In this document: in pieces, positions 13,901 to 18,918 of the stretch
Layout of the letters: each line of letters opens with the position of its first letter
Position numbering within the stretch: the stretch's first letter is position 1
Assembly (NCBI RefSeq): GCF_016801985.1
Contig: NZ_JAEVLS010000004.1
Span: 62,001-126,000, forward strand
Direction of reading: 5' to 3'
From: Steroidobacter gossypii
Lineage (GTDB): Bacteria > Pseudomonadota > Gammaproteobacteria > Steroidobacterales > Steroidobacteraceae
Length of the DNA: 64,000 bases
The notes under the pieces: model-generated
What the model was told of the DNA's origin: nothing
What the model saw: only the letters and a program-made list of their open reading frames with translations
Database searches by the model: none
Made by a program: the position numbers and the translations under genes

Positions 13901-16554
13901 CCCAGGCGCTGCTCGAACACGTCTCCCGTGAAATCCATCTGCGCCGGGCGCACTCGGTCGAGGGGCAAGCTGTGCACCGTCGGGATGCCTGCCAGTTGTG
14001 ACTGCCAGTATGCGCGCTTGCGAGCGAACTCCGGCTCGGACATCCGGCTACGCTGCCAGTGCGCGTAGTCCGCGTATTGAATCGGCAGCTTCGGTAGATC
14101 ACTCGGCACGCCGGCGCAGAACGACGCGTACAGCGCTTCGAGCTCCCTCATCAGGATCTGCATCGACCACGCATCCGAGGCGATGTGATGCTGACTCAGC
14201 AGTAGCACGTGGTCTTGTTTGCCGAGGCGAACCAAGCCGGCGCGAATCGGAAACTCGTTCGCGAGATCGAAGACGTAGCCACTCTCTTCGCGCCTAAGCT
14301 GGGAGAGGCGCTCGGCTTGCACCTCTTTCGGATACGACGACAGATCCACCTGCCAAAGTGACAGCGGCCTCGGCGCATGCACCACCTGTCTGGCCTCACC
14401 GTCGACCGCCGCGTAAGTGGTCCTCAGGATTTCGTGGCGCTCGATGATCGCATCCAAGCTCGCCTGCCACGCGTCCACGTTCAACGCGCCACTTAGTCGC
14501 AATCCGGCGGGAATGTTGTATTGCGCGCCGCCGCCCTCCAATCGATCGATGAACCACAGCCGTTGCTGCGCGAACGACAATGGCAATGATTGCTCCCGCA
14601 AAACCACGGGTATGCCCTCGCCCGTGCTCTCCACGTCGAGCGAGTCGATGTGCCTGGCCAGGTCCCGAATGGTGTTGAAGTTGAAGATCTCGGTCATGCC
14701 GAGCTCGATCTGGAACGTTTCGTTCGCAGCGTTGAGCATCAGGATGGCGCGCAGCGAATTGCCGCCCATATCGAAGAAATTCGTCGCGACGCCGACCGAC
14801 TCGATATCCAGCACCTCCTGCCAGATACTCGCCAATGCAGCTTCGGTCTCCGTCTCCGCCGCAACGTAAGATGCGTCAAGCGCTCGCGATGCTTTCTCGG
14901 TCTGCGATGTCGAGTGATTGCCGTGCAATCCTGTCTCACCTATCTCATCGGCGAGCAGGTCCGAAACCCGCGAAGTGGCATCGCGCGTCACCGCTTTGAG
15001 TATCCGAGCGAGCGTTGCAGACATCTGCTCGACCAGCGCCCGGTCGAACAGGTCCTGACGGTAGTCCCACCGCAGCCTCAGCCCTTTGTCGTCCTGGTGG
15101 ATGACGATCTCGAGTTCGTTCTTCGGGGTGAATCCGCCCTTCGACATGGGCCGCATGACCGCCCCGTCGCTCGCCTCGTGATCGGCGCCGCGTTGCTTGT
15201 CCGGCCAGCTGATCATCAATTGAAACAGCGGACTGTGCGTCTGGCTCCGCGGCGGGTTGAGCTCGCTCACCAGCATGCTGAAAGGCACGTGCTGGTTGTC
15301 ATACGCCTCGAGAATCGTTGCCGCGTTCCGGCGCATGAACTCGACGAACGTCTGGTTCGGGTCGACGTCGCTACGTAGCACGAGCACGTTGACCATCAGG
15401 CCGACCATGGCCTCGAGCTCCTTATGCGTGCAGCCGGTGATCGTCGTGCCGACCACCACATCTCGCCGCGCGCTGTAGGCGGCGACGACCAAGGCGAACA
15501 CCGCGTGCAACAGCATGAAGGGCGTGCACTCGACGCTCCGGCACAGTTGCCTCGCGCCTTGCGCAACGTCGGCGTCAACGTGCTGCCAGAACGAGGCGCC
15601 GGAGCCCTGAACCTTGGCCTGCCTCGGTCCCTTCAGCGGCAAGGCATGCACCTCGGGAAGATCGGCCAGCTGCTTCCTCCAGTAACCCAGCTGCTTCTCG
15701 ATGAACTCCTTCTGCATCAACTCGCGATGCCAGCAAGCGTAATCTCCATACTGGAGTTGCAGCGGTTGCAGGCGAGGTTCCACACCCTGTTGGTACGCGT
15801 CATAGGCCGCGAACATTTCCTTGCGAACGAGTTCCATCGAGCGAGCGTCCGCGGCGATGTGGTGCACGTTCACCAGGACTCCGCACGCGCGGTCGCTCAG
15901 TGGAATGATCGATACCCGGAATGGCAACTGGGTCTCGAGATCGAAAGGCGCCGACGCATCGGCATGCGCCAAGCGTTGCAACTCCGTCTGCTGCTGCGGT
16001 TCCGGCAGACCTCTCAGGTCGAACTCCACCACCGGCAGCGAGTAGTGCTCGTGAACGATCTGCTCCGGCACTCCGTCCGCACCATAATCGAAGGTCGTCC
16101 TGAGAATCTCATGCCGGCGCAGTACATAAGCGATGGCGCGTTTGAAGTTGCTGGTGTCGAACGCGCCTTCCACCACGTACGCACGTGGCATGTTGTATGT
16201 CGTGTCTGCCTCGGCGTAACGAGACAGAATCCACAACTGCTGTTGTGCATGGGTCAGAGGAATGCGCGCCCCAGGTCGTCTTCTCGGGATCGGCGCCGCG
16301 ACGTGCTCTGGATCGACCGTTCTGTCGAGCAGCGATTGCAGATAGCCCACGATCTCTTCGCGGTAGTTTCGTACCGCGTCCAGCAGGCTCTTCGGCACCG
16401 TTCCCGGTTTCGCCTTCAGCGTGAGCTTGCCGTTCTCCAGCGTGAGGCTGGCGTCCTTCTCCTGCAGTTGCCGGAGCAGTTGCTGGACGGTGAGCTCACG
16501 ATCCTGCAATGGATCGCGGGCGGCCATCGCCGCCGTCTTCACGCTACCAATCAT
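1..16554 (-). CDS. Giant nonribosomal peptide synthetase, docking-C-T-(C-A-T)x4-C-A..., C-terminus outside window
   Basis: This is one open frame of 5,518 codons without a stop, running off the left edge. I checked that the conserved A-domain motif LYIGG stays in the same frame at 12.18, 9.01, 5.85 and 2.71 kb. Domains in order are a TubC-type N-terminal docking domain (residues about 15-75), C1, T1 (Ser600), then four C-A-T modules with carrier serines at about 1656, 2711, 3766 and 4813, then C6 and the start of a fifth A domain. Condensation HHxxxD motifs start at His231, 789, 1844, 2899, 3953 and 5001. No epimerisation, methylation or terminal thioesterase domain is seen. The ATG at 16554 overlaps the stop of the upstream nicotianamine-synthase-like gene as ATGA; a second in-frame ATG lies at 16527. 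It is the assembly line of the cluster, and termination must lie beyond the window. Confidence 0.96.
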   Translation of the reverse strand, partial: MIGSVKTAAMAARDPLQDRELTVQQLLRQLQEKDASLTLENGKLTLKAKPGTVPKSLLDAVRNYREEIVGYLQSLLDRTVDPEHVAAPIPRRRPGARIPLTHAQQQLWILSRYAEADTTYNMPRAYVVEGAFDTSNFKRAIAYVLRRHEILRTTFDYGADGVPEQIVHEHYSLPVVEFDLRGLPEPQQQTELQRLAHADASAPFDLETQLPFRVSIIPLSDRACGVLVNVHHIAADARSMELVRKEMFAAYDAYQQGVEPRLQPLQLQYGDYACWHRELMQKEFIEKQLGYWRKQLADLPEVHALPLKGPRQAKVQGSGASFWQHVDADVAQGARQLCRSVECTPFMLLHAVFALVVAAYSARRDVVVGTTITGCTHKELEAMVGLMVNVLVLRSDVDPNQTFVEFMRRNAATILEAYDNQHVPFSMLVSELNPPRSQTHSPLFQLMISWPDKQRGADHEASDGAVMRPMSKGGFTPKNELEIVIHQDDKGLRLRWDYRQDLFDRALVEQMSATLARILKAVTRDATSRVSDLLADEIGETGLHGNHSTSQTEKASRALDASYVAAETETEAALASIWQEVLDIESVGVATNFFDMGGNSLRAILMLNAANETFQIELGMTEIFNFNTIRDLARHIDSLDVESTGEGIPVVLREQSLPLSFAQQRLWFIDRLEGGGAQYNIPAGLRLSGALNVDAWQASLDAIIERHEILRTTYAAVDGEARQVVHAPRPLSLWQVDLSSYPKEVQAERLSQLRREESGYVFDLANEFPIRAGLVRLGKQDHVLLLSQHHIASDAWSMQILMRELEALYASFCAGVPSDLPKLPIQYADYAHWQRSRMSEPEFARKRAYWQSQLAGIPTVHSLPLDRVRPAQMDFTGDVFEQRLGKELLQRLQTLAAHHNASLFMVLQSAFAALLSYWSRERDIVMGSPIAGRTHKDLEPLIGFFVNTLVLRSEILPSESFGQLLTRNRAMILDAFEHQEVPFDMLVEELQPERSLSHTPVFQIMFTLNHDRGATQANAPQANGLRSRELEWGSSRIVAKFDLTLNANERSDGLSLNWIYAKSLFDGATLSQLGAAFELLLERVTAFPERPMFGTPLLTLANVERISSWQGPNADYPLICLHRLFEQQVETTPERTAVVFEKESLSYAELNARSNQLARYLLAQKLPAESCIGVCIGRSLDMIVAIIASLKAGCAYVPLDPTYPADRLSYISKDSGVALVLSQLPHRDALECDVPTVCVDDAAFQDHVRGYGTDDVDDVPGLSPQSLAYVIYTSGTTGRPNGVAVPHSSVVNLAKNMHALIGDECRGAWGWIASFAFDGSLQAIAELMHGRSVVIFSEDARHDPRVLSRSLAALPLGVIDCTPSMLDLWLSVGLGELLPDIVVGGEPVSVDLWMRLLEWQDRYGRRAFNVYGPTETCVDSCWTRVRGPKPNIGRPLANVQQYVCDDQMNPVPPLCVGELYIGGVCVSRGYLNRSSLTAARFVPDPFSAVAGARLYRTGDLVRYLDNGDLEYLGRTDDQVKIRGFRIEPGEIASQLLKLPEIKAATVVARGQANDKRLIAYFVRAGEPVDIAALRLKLKQQLPDYLVPAAFVELQALPLTGNGKIDKRALPEPPTTAAVVCEPLNQTERAIAEIWRRELKLDRISVDADFFSVGGHSLLAIRIANRITERFGREAPIKALFEHNTIRDLARYMDRLEGDAVGSIPRVSRQQTLPLSFAQQRLWFIDRLEGGGAQYNIPAGLRLSGALNVEALQASLDAIIERHEILRTTYVVVEGEARQVVHAPKSLPLWQVDLSSYPKEVQAERLSQLRREESGYVFDLTNEFPIRAGLVRLSEQDHVLLLTQHHIASDAWSMQILLRELNELYASFCAGVPSDLPKLPIQYADYAHWQRARMEEPEFARKRAYWQSQLAGIPTVHSLPLDRVRPAQMDFKGDVFEQRLGKELLQRLQTLAAHHNASLFMVLQCAFAALLSYWSREQDIVMGSPIAGRTHKDLEPLIGFFVNTLVLRSEVTTCESFDQLLARNRTMILDAFEHQEVPFDMLVEELNPERSLSHTPVFQVMFMLNRREQSSDLQEAAPSSLRGRTLKWDTSHGVAKFDLTLNVIEREDELSLNWIYARSLFEPSTLARLATSFELLLERIVSAPAEPLFAAPLLTASDVERMSSWQGARTHYPAVCLHQLFEQQAATTPERTAVVFEGESLDFAALNARSNQLARYLRAQGLPAESRVGICLGRSLDMIVAILGTMKAGCAFVPVDPTYPAERLSYISKNSGVALVLTQLRHRGVLDRDLPTVCLDDAEFQDHVHGYETNDVDVVPGLTPQSLAYVIYTSGTTGRPNGVAVAHHSVVNLTQNLRALIGDEREGGWGWTVSFAFDGSLKGIAQLIAGRPLVIFPDEARLDPQVLRRSLATFPLATIDCTPSMLDLWLGVGLGELLPDLVIGGEPITAELWARLVTWQQRHGRRAFNVYGPTETCVDSCWTRISGSKPILGRPLANVRQYICDDRMNRVPPLCVGELYIGGVGVSRGYLNRSSLTAARFVPDPFGDTAGARLYRTGDLVRHLENGEIEYLGRADDQIKIRGFRIEPEEIASQLRQLSEIKAAAVIVRGTAIDRQLIAYFVPTSRPVDVAQLKTQLKQRLPDYLVPSVFVELDALPLTIHGKVDKRALPAPPAATDVGSEPGNATEAGIADIWRKELKLERVGVDQDFFTLGGHSLLAIRVANRLAERFGRDVPIKALFEHNTIRALAKHIDLLDVDATGAIPAAPRDAPLPLSSAQQRLWFIDRLEGGSPQYNIPASVRLSGAVNVQALQSSLDALIERHEILRTTYAAVDGEARQVVHAPRSLPLWHVDLSSCSPEAQAERLSQLRREESGYVFDLATELPIRAGLVHLGEQVHVLLLTQHHMASDGWSMQILIRELDELYDACCNSRSANLPPLSIQYADYAHWQRSRMSEPEFARKRAYWKSQLAGVPTVHSLPLDRVRPAQMDFTGDVFEQRLGKGLLERLQTLAAHHNASLFMVLQSAFAALLSYWSRESDIVMGSPIAGRTHKDVEPLIGFFVNTLVLRSEISPSESFGQLLTRNRAMILDAFEHQEVPFDVLVEELQPERSLSHTPVFQIMFALNPREQSADQQESALAGLRSRALKSYTGNVIAKFDLSLTVNQRADGLSLNWTYAKSLFEAPTVARLAASLELLLERIVEAPVEPLFRAPLVTVADAERMSSWQGAFTDHPYICLHQLFETQVAMSPERMAVMYEGESLSYAALNARANQLARYLLSQQLPAESRVGLCIARSLDMIVAILGTLKAGCAYVPLDPTYPAERLSYVSKDSGLALVLTQLDHRDVLECDVPTMCLDDAAFQGHLRRYETNDVGELPGLCAGSLAYVIYTSGTTGRPNGVAVPHRSVVNLAENLRTLIGNECEGAWGWVASFAFDASVQAIAQLVSGRPVVIFSEEARRHPKALRRTLESFPLAVMDCTPSIVDLWLGVGLGEVLPDLVIGGEPITQDLWARLVEWQERQGRRAFNVYGPTETCVDSCWTPIRGPKPNIGRPLANVQQYVCDDRMNLVPPLCVGELYIGGVGVSRGYLDRPSLSAERFVPDPFGAVSGARLYRTGDLVRYLANGDLEYLGRTDEQVKIHGYRIEPAEIATRLLQLREIKAATVVVRAAAAGRQLIAYVVPACAPIDAAMIKAQLKQWLPDYMVPAVFVELDELPLTNHGKIDKRALPPPPATADVVCDPSNETEAAIADIWLEELKLDRVSTDQDFFALGGHSLLAIRIANRIRERLGRDAPIKALFEHNTIRDLAKYVASLEADASRIPAASREAPLPLSSAQQRLWFIDRLDGGSPRYNIPAGLRLSGELNVAALQSSLDALVERHEILRTTYVAVDGEARQVVNAPRPLSLRQVDLSSYSKEVQAERLSQLRREESGYVFDLANEFPIRARLVRLGEQDHVLLLIQHHIASDAWSMQILLRELNELYASFCAGVPSDLPKLPIQYADYAHWQRSRMSEPEFARKRAYWQSQLAGIPTVHSLPLDRVRPAQMDFTGDVFEQRLGTNLLAGLQKVAAHHNASLFMVLQSAFAALLSYWSREQDIVMGSPIAGRTHKDLEPLIGFFVNTLVLRSDVSPRDSFDQLLTRNRTMILDAFEHQEVPFDLLVEELQPERSLSHSPVFQIMFALNRQEQSSDRRESTPAGLRSRALGADRSGVAKFDLTLNATEHAEGLSLHWIYATSLFERSTVARLAASFELLLNRITESAAEPLFNVRMVTAADAERLSSWHGPKADYPSVCLHQLFEAQAAAAPEHIAVVFEGSTLNYGALNARANQLARYLLSLHLPAESRVGLCIARSLDMIVAVLGTLKAGCAYVPLDPSYPADRLSYISKDSGLGLVLTQLPHRGVLECEVPAVCLDDAVFQKQLCTYAPDDVDEVLSPQSPAYVIYTSGTTGRPNGVAVPHCSVVNLVHCSLPMLGVGRESRVLQFATLNFDAASWEWPMALLNGASLHICPRRTMASPDALSEFLIEQRITHAVLPPALLAYMQPDRPYSLQMLMVGGEACEKASAWKWAERWRLLNGYGPTEATVCATLAEVGPGMPITIGKPLPNVRCYVLNHAMKAVPPGCIGELYIGGAGVSRGYLNRPSLTAERFVPDTFDVAPGRRMYRTGDLVRYLDGGELEYLGRTDEQVKIRGFRIEPSEIASQLSQLPEVKSAAVIVRGNANDKQLVAYVVATSQLVDIAQLKSQLKQRLPDYMVPPVFVELDALPMTANGKVDKRALPAPPTTADVVCEPLNEIEAAIAEIWRNELKLNRVSVDQDFFALGGHSLLAIRIVNRIAERLGRDVPIKALFEHSTIRDLASHIAAMSTGESGPIPQVPREAALPLSSAQQRLWFIDQLEGGGAQYNIPAGMRLSGAVNVQALQSSLDALIERHEILRTTYATVNGEARQVVHAPRSLPLWQVDLSSYSPDVQAERLSQLRREESGFVFDLANEFPIRAGLVRLGEQDHALLLTQHHIASDAWSMQILLRELEALYDAYREGRSANLRPLSVQYADYAHWQRARMAEPEFARKRAYWQSQLAGIPTVHSLPLDRVRPAQMDFTGGMFEQRLGKALLERLQTLAAHHNASLFMVLQSAFAALLSYWSREQDIVMGSPIAGRTHKDLEPLIGFFVNTLVLRSDVSPRESFDQLLTRNRAMILEAFEHQEVPFDLLVDDLQPERSLSHTPVLQILFALNHDEARAPVRELLGRRLKRDSNEVVAKFDLSLNAHERTDGLALTWIYATRLFEPSTLATLAASFELLLERIVEAPEQPLFAKPLVTAADAERMSAWQGAEANHTYICVHRLFEATAAATPERTAVVFEGESLSFKELNARANRLARYLLAQRLSAESAVGLCIGRSLDMIVAILGVWKAGCAYVPLDPTYPAERLSYISKDSGLALVLTQQQHRDALECDVPVLCLDDGEFQDRIRGYGSGDVDEVTRLSPASLAYVIYTSGTTGRPNGVAVAHQSVFNLAANLRELIGQDVTAAWGW
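2010..5095 (-). other. NRPS module 5 (C5-A4-T5), unusual hydrophobic-type pocket
   Basis: C5 has HHIASDA at His3953, A4 has its motif near residue 4435, and the carrier serine is Ser4813. A4 is from a different lineage than A1-A3 (core FDAASWEW rather than SFAFDGS). Its pocket reads about D-A-W-V-M-G-G-V-C-K, which does not match a code I know. It looks hydrophobic or small. It is the natural candidate to accept a special residue made by the tailoring genes, but that is inference. Confidence 0.65.
4561..4702. repeat. 142-bp exact repeat between two condensation domains (copy 2 at 10888-11029)
   Basis: Bases 4561-4702 (C5) and 10888-11029 (C3) are identical over 142 bases. The first 82 bases also occur exactly at 14053-14134 (C2). 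The flanks are very similar over several hundred bases (about 4200-4960, 10550-11290 and 13690-14450). This indicates recent duplication or gene conversion between condensation domains of the same gene. It also makes this gene prone to misassembly with short reads. Confidence 0.93.
5150..8260 (-). other. NRPS module 4 (C4-A3-T4), predicted Gln
   Basis: C4 carries HHMASDG at His2899, slightly different from its sisters. A3 has its nucleotide-binding motif near residue 3385, and the carrier serine is Ser3766. The pocket read by eye is D-A-Q-D-V-G-V-V-D-K, nine of ten positions identical to the recalled Gln code DAQDLGVVDK. This is the best-supported substrate prediction in the protein. Confidence 0.72.
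8310..11430 (-). other. NRPS module 3 (C3-A2-T3), predicted Glu
   Basis: C3 has HHIASDA at His1844, A2 has its nucleotide-binding motif near residue 2330, and the carrier serine is Ser2711. The hand-aligned pocket reads D-G-K-D-V-G-V-V-D-K, close to the Glu code DAKDLGVVDK. The Lys at position 3 is the feature that favours Glu over Gln. Confidence 0.68.
11480..14610 (-). other. NRPS module 2 (C2-A1-T2), predicted Gln
   Basis: C2 has HHIASDA at His789. A1 has YTSGTTGRPNG near residue 1270 and a carrier domain with GGHSLL at Ser1656. Aligning by eye to the GrsA phenylalanine-activating domain gives the pocket residues D-G-Q-D-V-G-V-V-D-K. This is closest to the Gln code DAQDLGVVDK that I recall from lipopeptide synthetases. 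The assignment depends on a manual alignment. Confidence 0.7.
14660..16540 (-). other. NRPS segment 1: docking domain, C1 and T1, no adenylation domain
   Basis: After about 15 residues, a stretch of about 60 residues (LTVQQLLRQLQEKD...) resembles TubC-type N-terminal docking domains, which accept a chain from a separate upstream protein. C1 follows with HHIAADA at His231 and is the most divergent C domain of the protein. It leads straight into a carrier domain (DMGGNSLRA, Ser600) with no A domain between. The T1 substrate must be loaded in trans, or T1 must receive its chain from the discrete carrier protein encoded at 23937-24185. The domain order is read from the sequence; the loading partner is inference. 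Confidence 0.85.
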
Positions 16555-17387
16555 CGGAGCAGCAACGACGAAATCGTGTCCTCGTCGCCTCCACTCGCCA
16601 CGCGCGAGTCCACGATGGAGAATCCAGCGAGATCCTCCCGGCCGGCCAGCGGCTCGTACAGAAACCGGCGCAGTCCATAGGAAGTCCGGCAGATGATCTG
16701 CGCGTCGGGCTTCCTGGTCCTGGCGATGTTTTCGAGAATCACCCGCTTGGGCTTCGCCAACAGCGCAATGATGATGAGGTCGTACTGCGCGACCGAATAC
16801 GCAGGTTCGGCCCGATGGATCGGCCGCAGCCTGTCATGCAGGGCGAGCGCATCGATCATGCTTTGCGAGCGCGCGATCGCGTCGACGTTGATGTCGACGC
16901 AGTCGATGGCGCTGTCGAGATAGCCCGCCATCAGGATCGCGCTGATCGGCAGAGGCCCGGAGCCAATGAACAGCGCCTTGGGCGCGGCGCTGATGCGAAC
17001 CATGGAGAACTCGCGGGCCAGCAGCCTGCGAAACCGCTCATACAACAGGTACTCCCGGTAGCTGGCCACGGCGCCACTCTCCAGCGCCATGACGAAGCGT
17101 GTCTCGAGTTCTGTCTCCCAGGCGAGGTAGGCGCGATTGAAAAGCCACAGCAGGTTGCCAATCGGCTCTTCGGGAATGGTGTCGCGGCCACTGCCGCAGG
17201 CTGCAAAAATCCTGGCTTCCAGCTGCAGAATGAGATCGTTCAGCTGCGCAAAGTGATTGCCGGCATCGCTGATCATCTCGGGCTGTTCGAGCAGCCGCGC
17301 CGCCGTGTACCGGGCAAACGCCACGAACTGCGGACATGCGGCTTCGGTTGGTTCGATCCTTGCGCTTGCGATGCTAGCAGCCGTCAT
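16551..17387 (-). CDS. Nicotianamine-synthase-like enzyme
   Basis: The 278-residue product has the nicotianamine synthase signature. There is a SAM-binding loop FIGSGPLPISAI (about residues 140-151), an acidic VDINVDA segment, a YDLIIIALL strand, and a CRTSYGLRRFLYEP segment matching the RSAHGARAFLY region of plant enzymes. Family members transfer aminocarboxypropyl groups from SAM; plant enzymes finish by closing an azetidine ring, while bacterial CntL-type enzymes make a single transfer onto a histidine. The gene sits directly upstream of the NRPS, whose ATG overlaps its TGA, and its own start overlaps the GMC oxidoreductase by 14 bases. It probably supplies an azetidine-2-carboxylate or aminobutyrate-type building block, or modifies the peptide. 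A plain opine-metallophore role is less likely because no opine dehydrogenase is next to it. Confidence 0.82.
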   Translation of the reverse strand: MTAASIASARIEPTEAACPQFVAFARYTAARLLEQPEMISDAGNHFAQLNDLILQLEARIFAACGSGRDTIPEEPIGNLLWLFNRAYLAWETELETRFVMALESGAVASYREYLLYERFRRLLAREFSMVRISAAPKALFIGSGPLPISAILMAGYLDSAIDCVDINVDAIARSQSMIDALALHDRLRPIHRAEPAYSVAQYDLIIIALLAKPKRVILENIARTRKPDAQIICRTSYGLRRFLYEPLAGREDLAGFSIVDSRVASGGDEDTISSLLLR

Positions 17388-18918
17388 CGTGACACCCTTC
17401 CCTGAGTATTGCCTTATCCGTCGTCCAATCGACGGCCCGCAGTGTGCGAACCTGGCTCTTCAACAAGTCGCCCAGGCGAGCCGCCAGCGCCATGACCGTC
17501 AACGTCGGGTTTGCCAGGCCCGCCGTGGGAAACACCGAGGTCCCGCATACGTACAGATTGTCGATTCCATGGACTTTGCAGTCGCGATCGACCACGCCTT
17601 GCGACGGATCGTCGTGCATGCGCGTGGCCCCGATGTGGTGCCGGCTGAGTTCCGCCGTCGCAGCCGGATCGAAATGCAGATCGGAGTCGCTGAGCCTGCC
17701 GAGCTTCGAGTGCTCGAGGAATCCTGCAAACAGACGCACGCCGCGGTTCAAGTTCTCGATGTCCTTGCGATCGAAGCGCCATTCCAGGTGCAGGCGGCGC
17801 AAACCCAACGCATCCTCGTCGTCCGTGAGCGTCAGTCGGCTCTGCGGATTCGGCGCCTGCTCCGTCATGAAAAACAACGGGTAATGATCGTCCGCCGCCT
17901 CCGGCTCAGGGCGCTCGAGCGTGACCGAGAAGCCCATCATTCTTTCTCGCCACTGCGCCTTGGAGGCGAGCGTGAATATGCCCTGCAGACGTGTTGGATC
18001 TTTGTCTGAATACAGCGCCAATGACTGCCCGCAACCTGGCATCACCGCGAAACACGGTTCGCTTCCACCACGAGCTACGTTCTTGAAAACCGTGTGGCCG
18101 CTGTAGAAACGGCCGACGACGTCGCAATCGTTCCCCAGCCCGTTTGGCTGCTGTCTATTGGAATTGAGCAGGAGTCGCGGATTCTCGAGCCCTCCAGCCG
18201 CAAGAACGAAGCACCGCGCTTCCACAGTGCACTGCTTTCCCGAATTCGTCTTGACGTGCAGGCGCGAGACGGACTGCACGTTCGCCGAGCACTGGATATC
18301 TGTGACCGTCGCGTTCAAATAGATGGAAACGTTGTGCTGCCTCGCCACGCGACGCTTGAACTCGGCGAAGGAATCTCCTGGCGCGCTTCCCGTCAGGCCG
18401 CTGAAGCAGCGCAGCGCCGTCGTGAAGTTGTCGCCATCCTCGCATCGGGTGAGCACCGGGCGCTCCTGCAGCTCGCGCGAGATGGATGTAACGTCCAGCG
18501 TCGTCGGGATATTGAGCGCGTAACAAGCACGATCGTAGTAGCGCTCCAACTCGTCGAGCCCGATGGGCCAGCCGCTGTAATCAACCCACGGACGTTGCCG
18601 GAAATCATGTCGCTCGAGCTTCGCGCACTTGCCGCCCCAGACATTCCCCGTGCCGCCGAAATATCGCTCCCGCGATTCGTGCAGGTAATCGTCGAACCGC
18701 CGCGACGATCCATCGGGGTTCACGATGCGACCGGTCCCGCGACTCAATGCCTGGCTATGCTCGGAGAATCCGACACCGCCGCTCTCCAGCACCACGACCG
18801 ACGCCTGCGACAGTTTCAGCTCGCTCGCCAGATACAGACCTGCCATGCCGGCGCCGACGATCGCGACGTCGCATCGGATCGGCGCATCACTGTCGCGGCT
18901 GTGCAGATCGATCATCAT
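17374..18918 (-). CDS. GMC-family FAD-dependent oxidoreductase
   Basis: The product has 514 residues. The N-terminal FAD-binding motif GAGMAGLYLASEL follows a DVAIV strand. A GGTGNVWGG segment and a C-terminal HHIGATRM plus CGTSVFPTAGLANPT block are typical of the GMC family, including the His and Asn at the active site. Family members oxidise alcohols or dehydrogenate C-H bonds next to heteroatoms. The start at 18918 was chosen because ATG overlaps the KAS III stop (ATGA) and lies just before the FAD motif. Longer starts would add an unlikely leader read from inside the previous gene. It is presumably a tailoring oxidase acting on the peptide or a building block; the substrate is unknown. 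Confidence 0.88.
   Translation of the reverse strand: MMIDLHSRDSDAPIRCDVAIVGAGMAGLYLASELKLSQASVVVLESGGVGFSEHSQALSRGTGRIVNPDGSSRRFDDYLHESRERYFGGTGNVWGGKCAKLERHDFRQRPWVDYSGWPIGLDELERYYDRACYALNIPTTLDVTSISRELQERPVLTRCEDGDNFTTALRCFSGLTGSAPGDSFAEFKRRVARQHNVSIYLNATVTDIQCSANVQSVSRLHVKTNSGKQCTVEARCFVLAAGGLENPRLLLNSNRQQPNGLGNDCDVVGRFYSGHTVFKNVARGGSEPCFAVMPGCGQSLALYSDKDPTRLQGIFTLASKAQWRERMMGFSVTLERPEPEAADDHYPLFFMTEQAPNPQSRLTLTDDEDALGLRRLHLEWRFDRKDIENLNRGVRLFAGFLEHSKLGRLSDSDLHFDPAATAELSRHHIGATRMHDDPSQGVVDRDCKVHGIDNLYVCGTSVFPTAGLANPTLTVMALAARLGDLLKSQVRTLRAVDWTTDKAILREGCHDDGC

Noticed and set aside
12661-16554. Possible epimerisation domains giving D-residues
   Set aside because: After each carrier serine the sequence goes directly into a standard condensation start (LPLSxAQQRLWF). 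I found no E-domain insert between T and C in any visible module.
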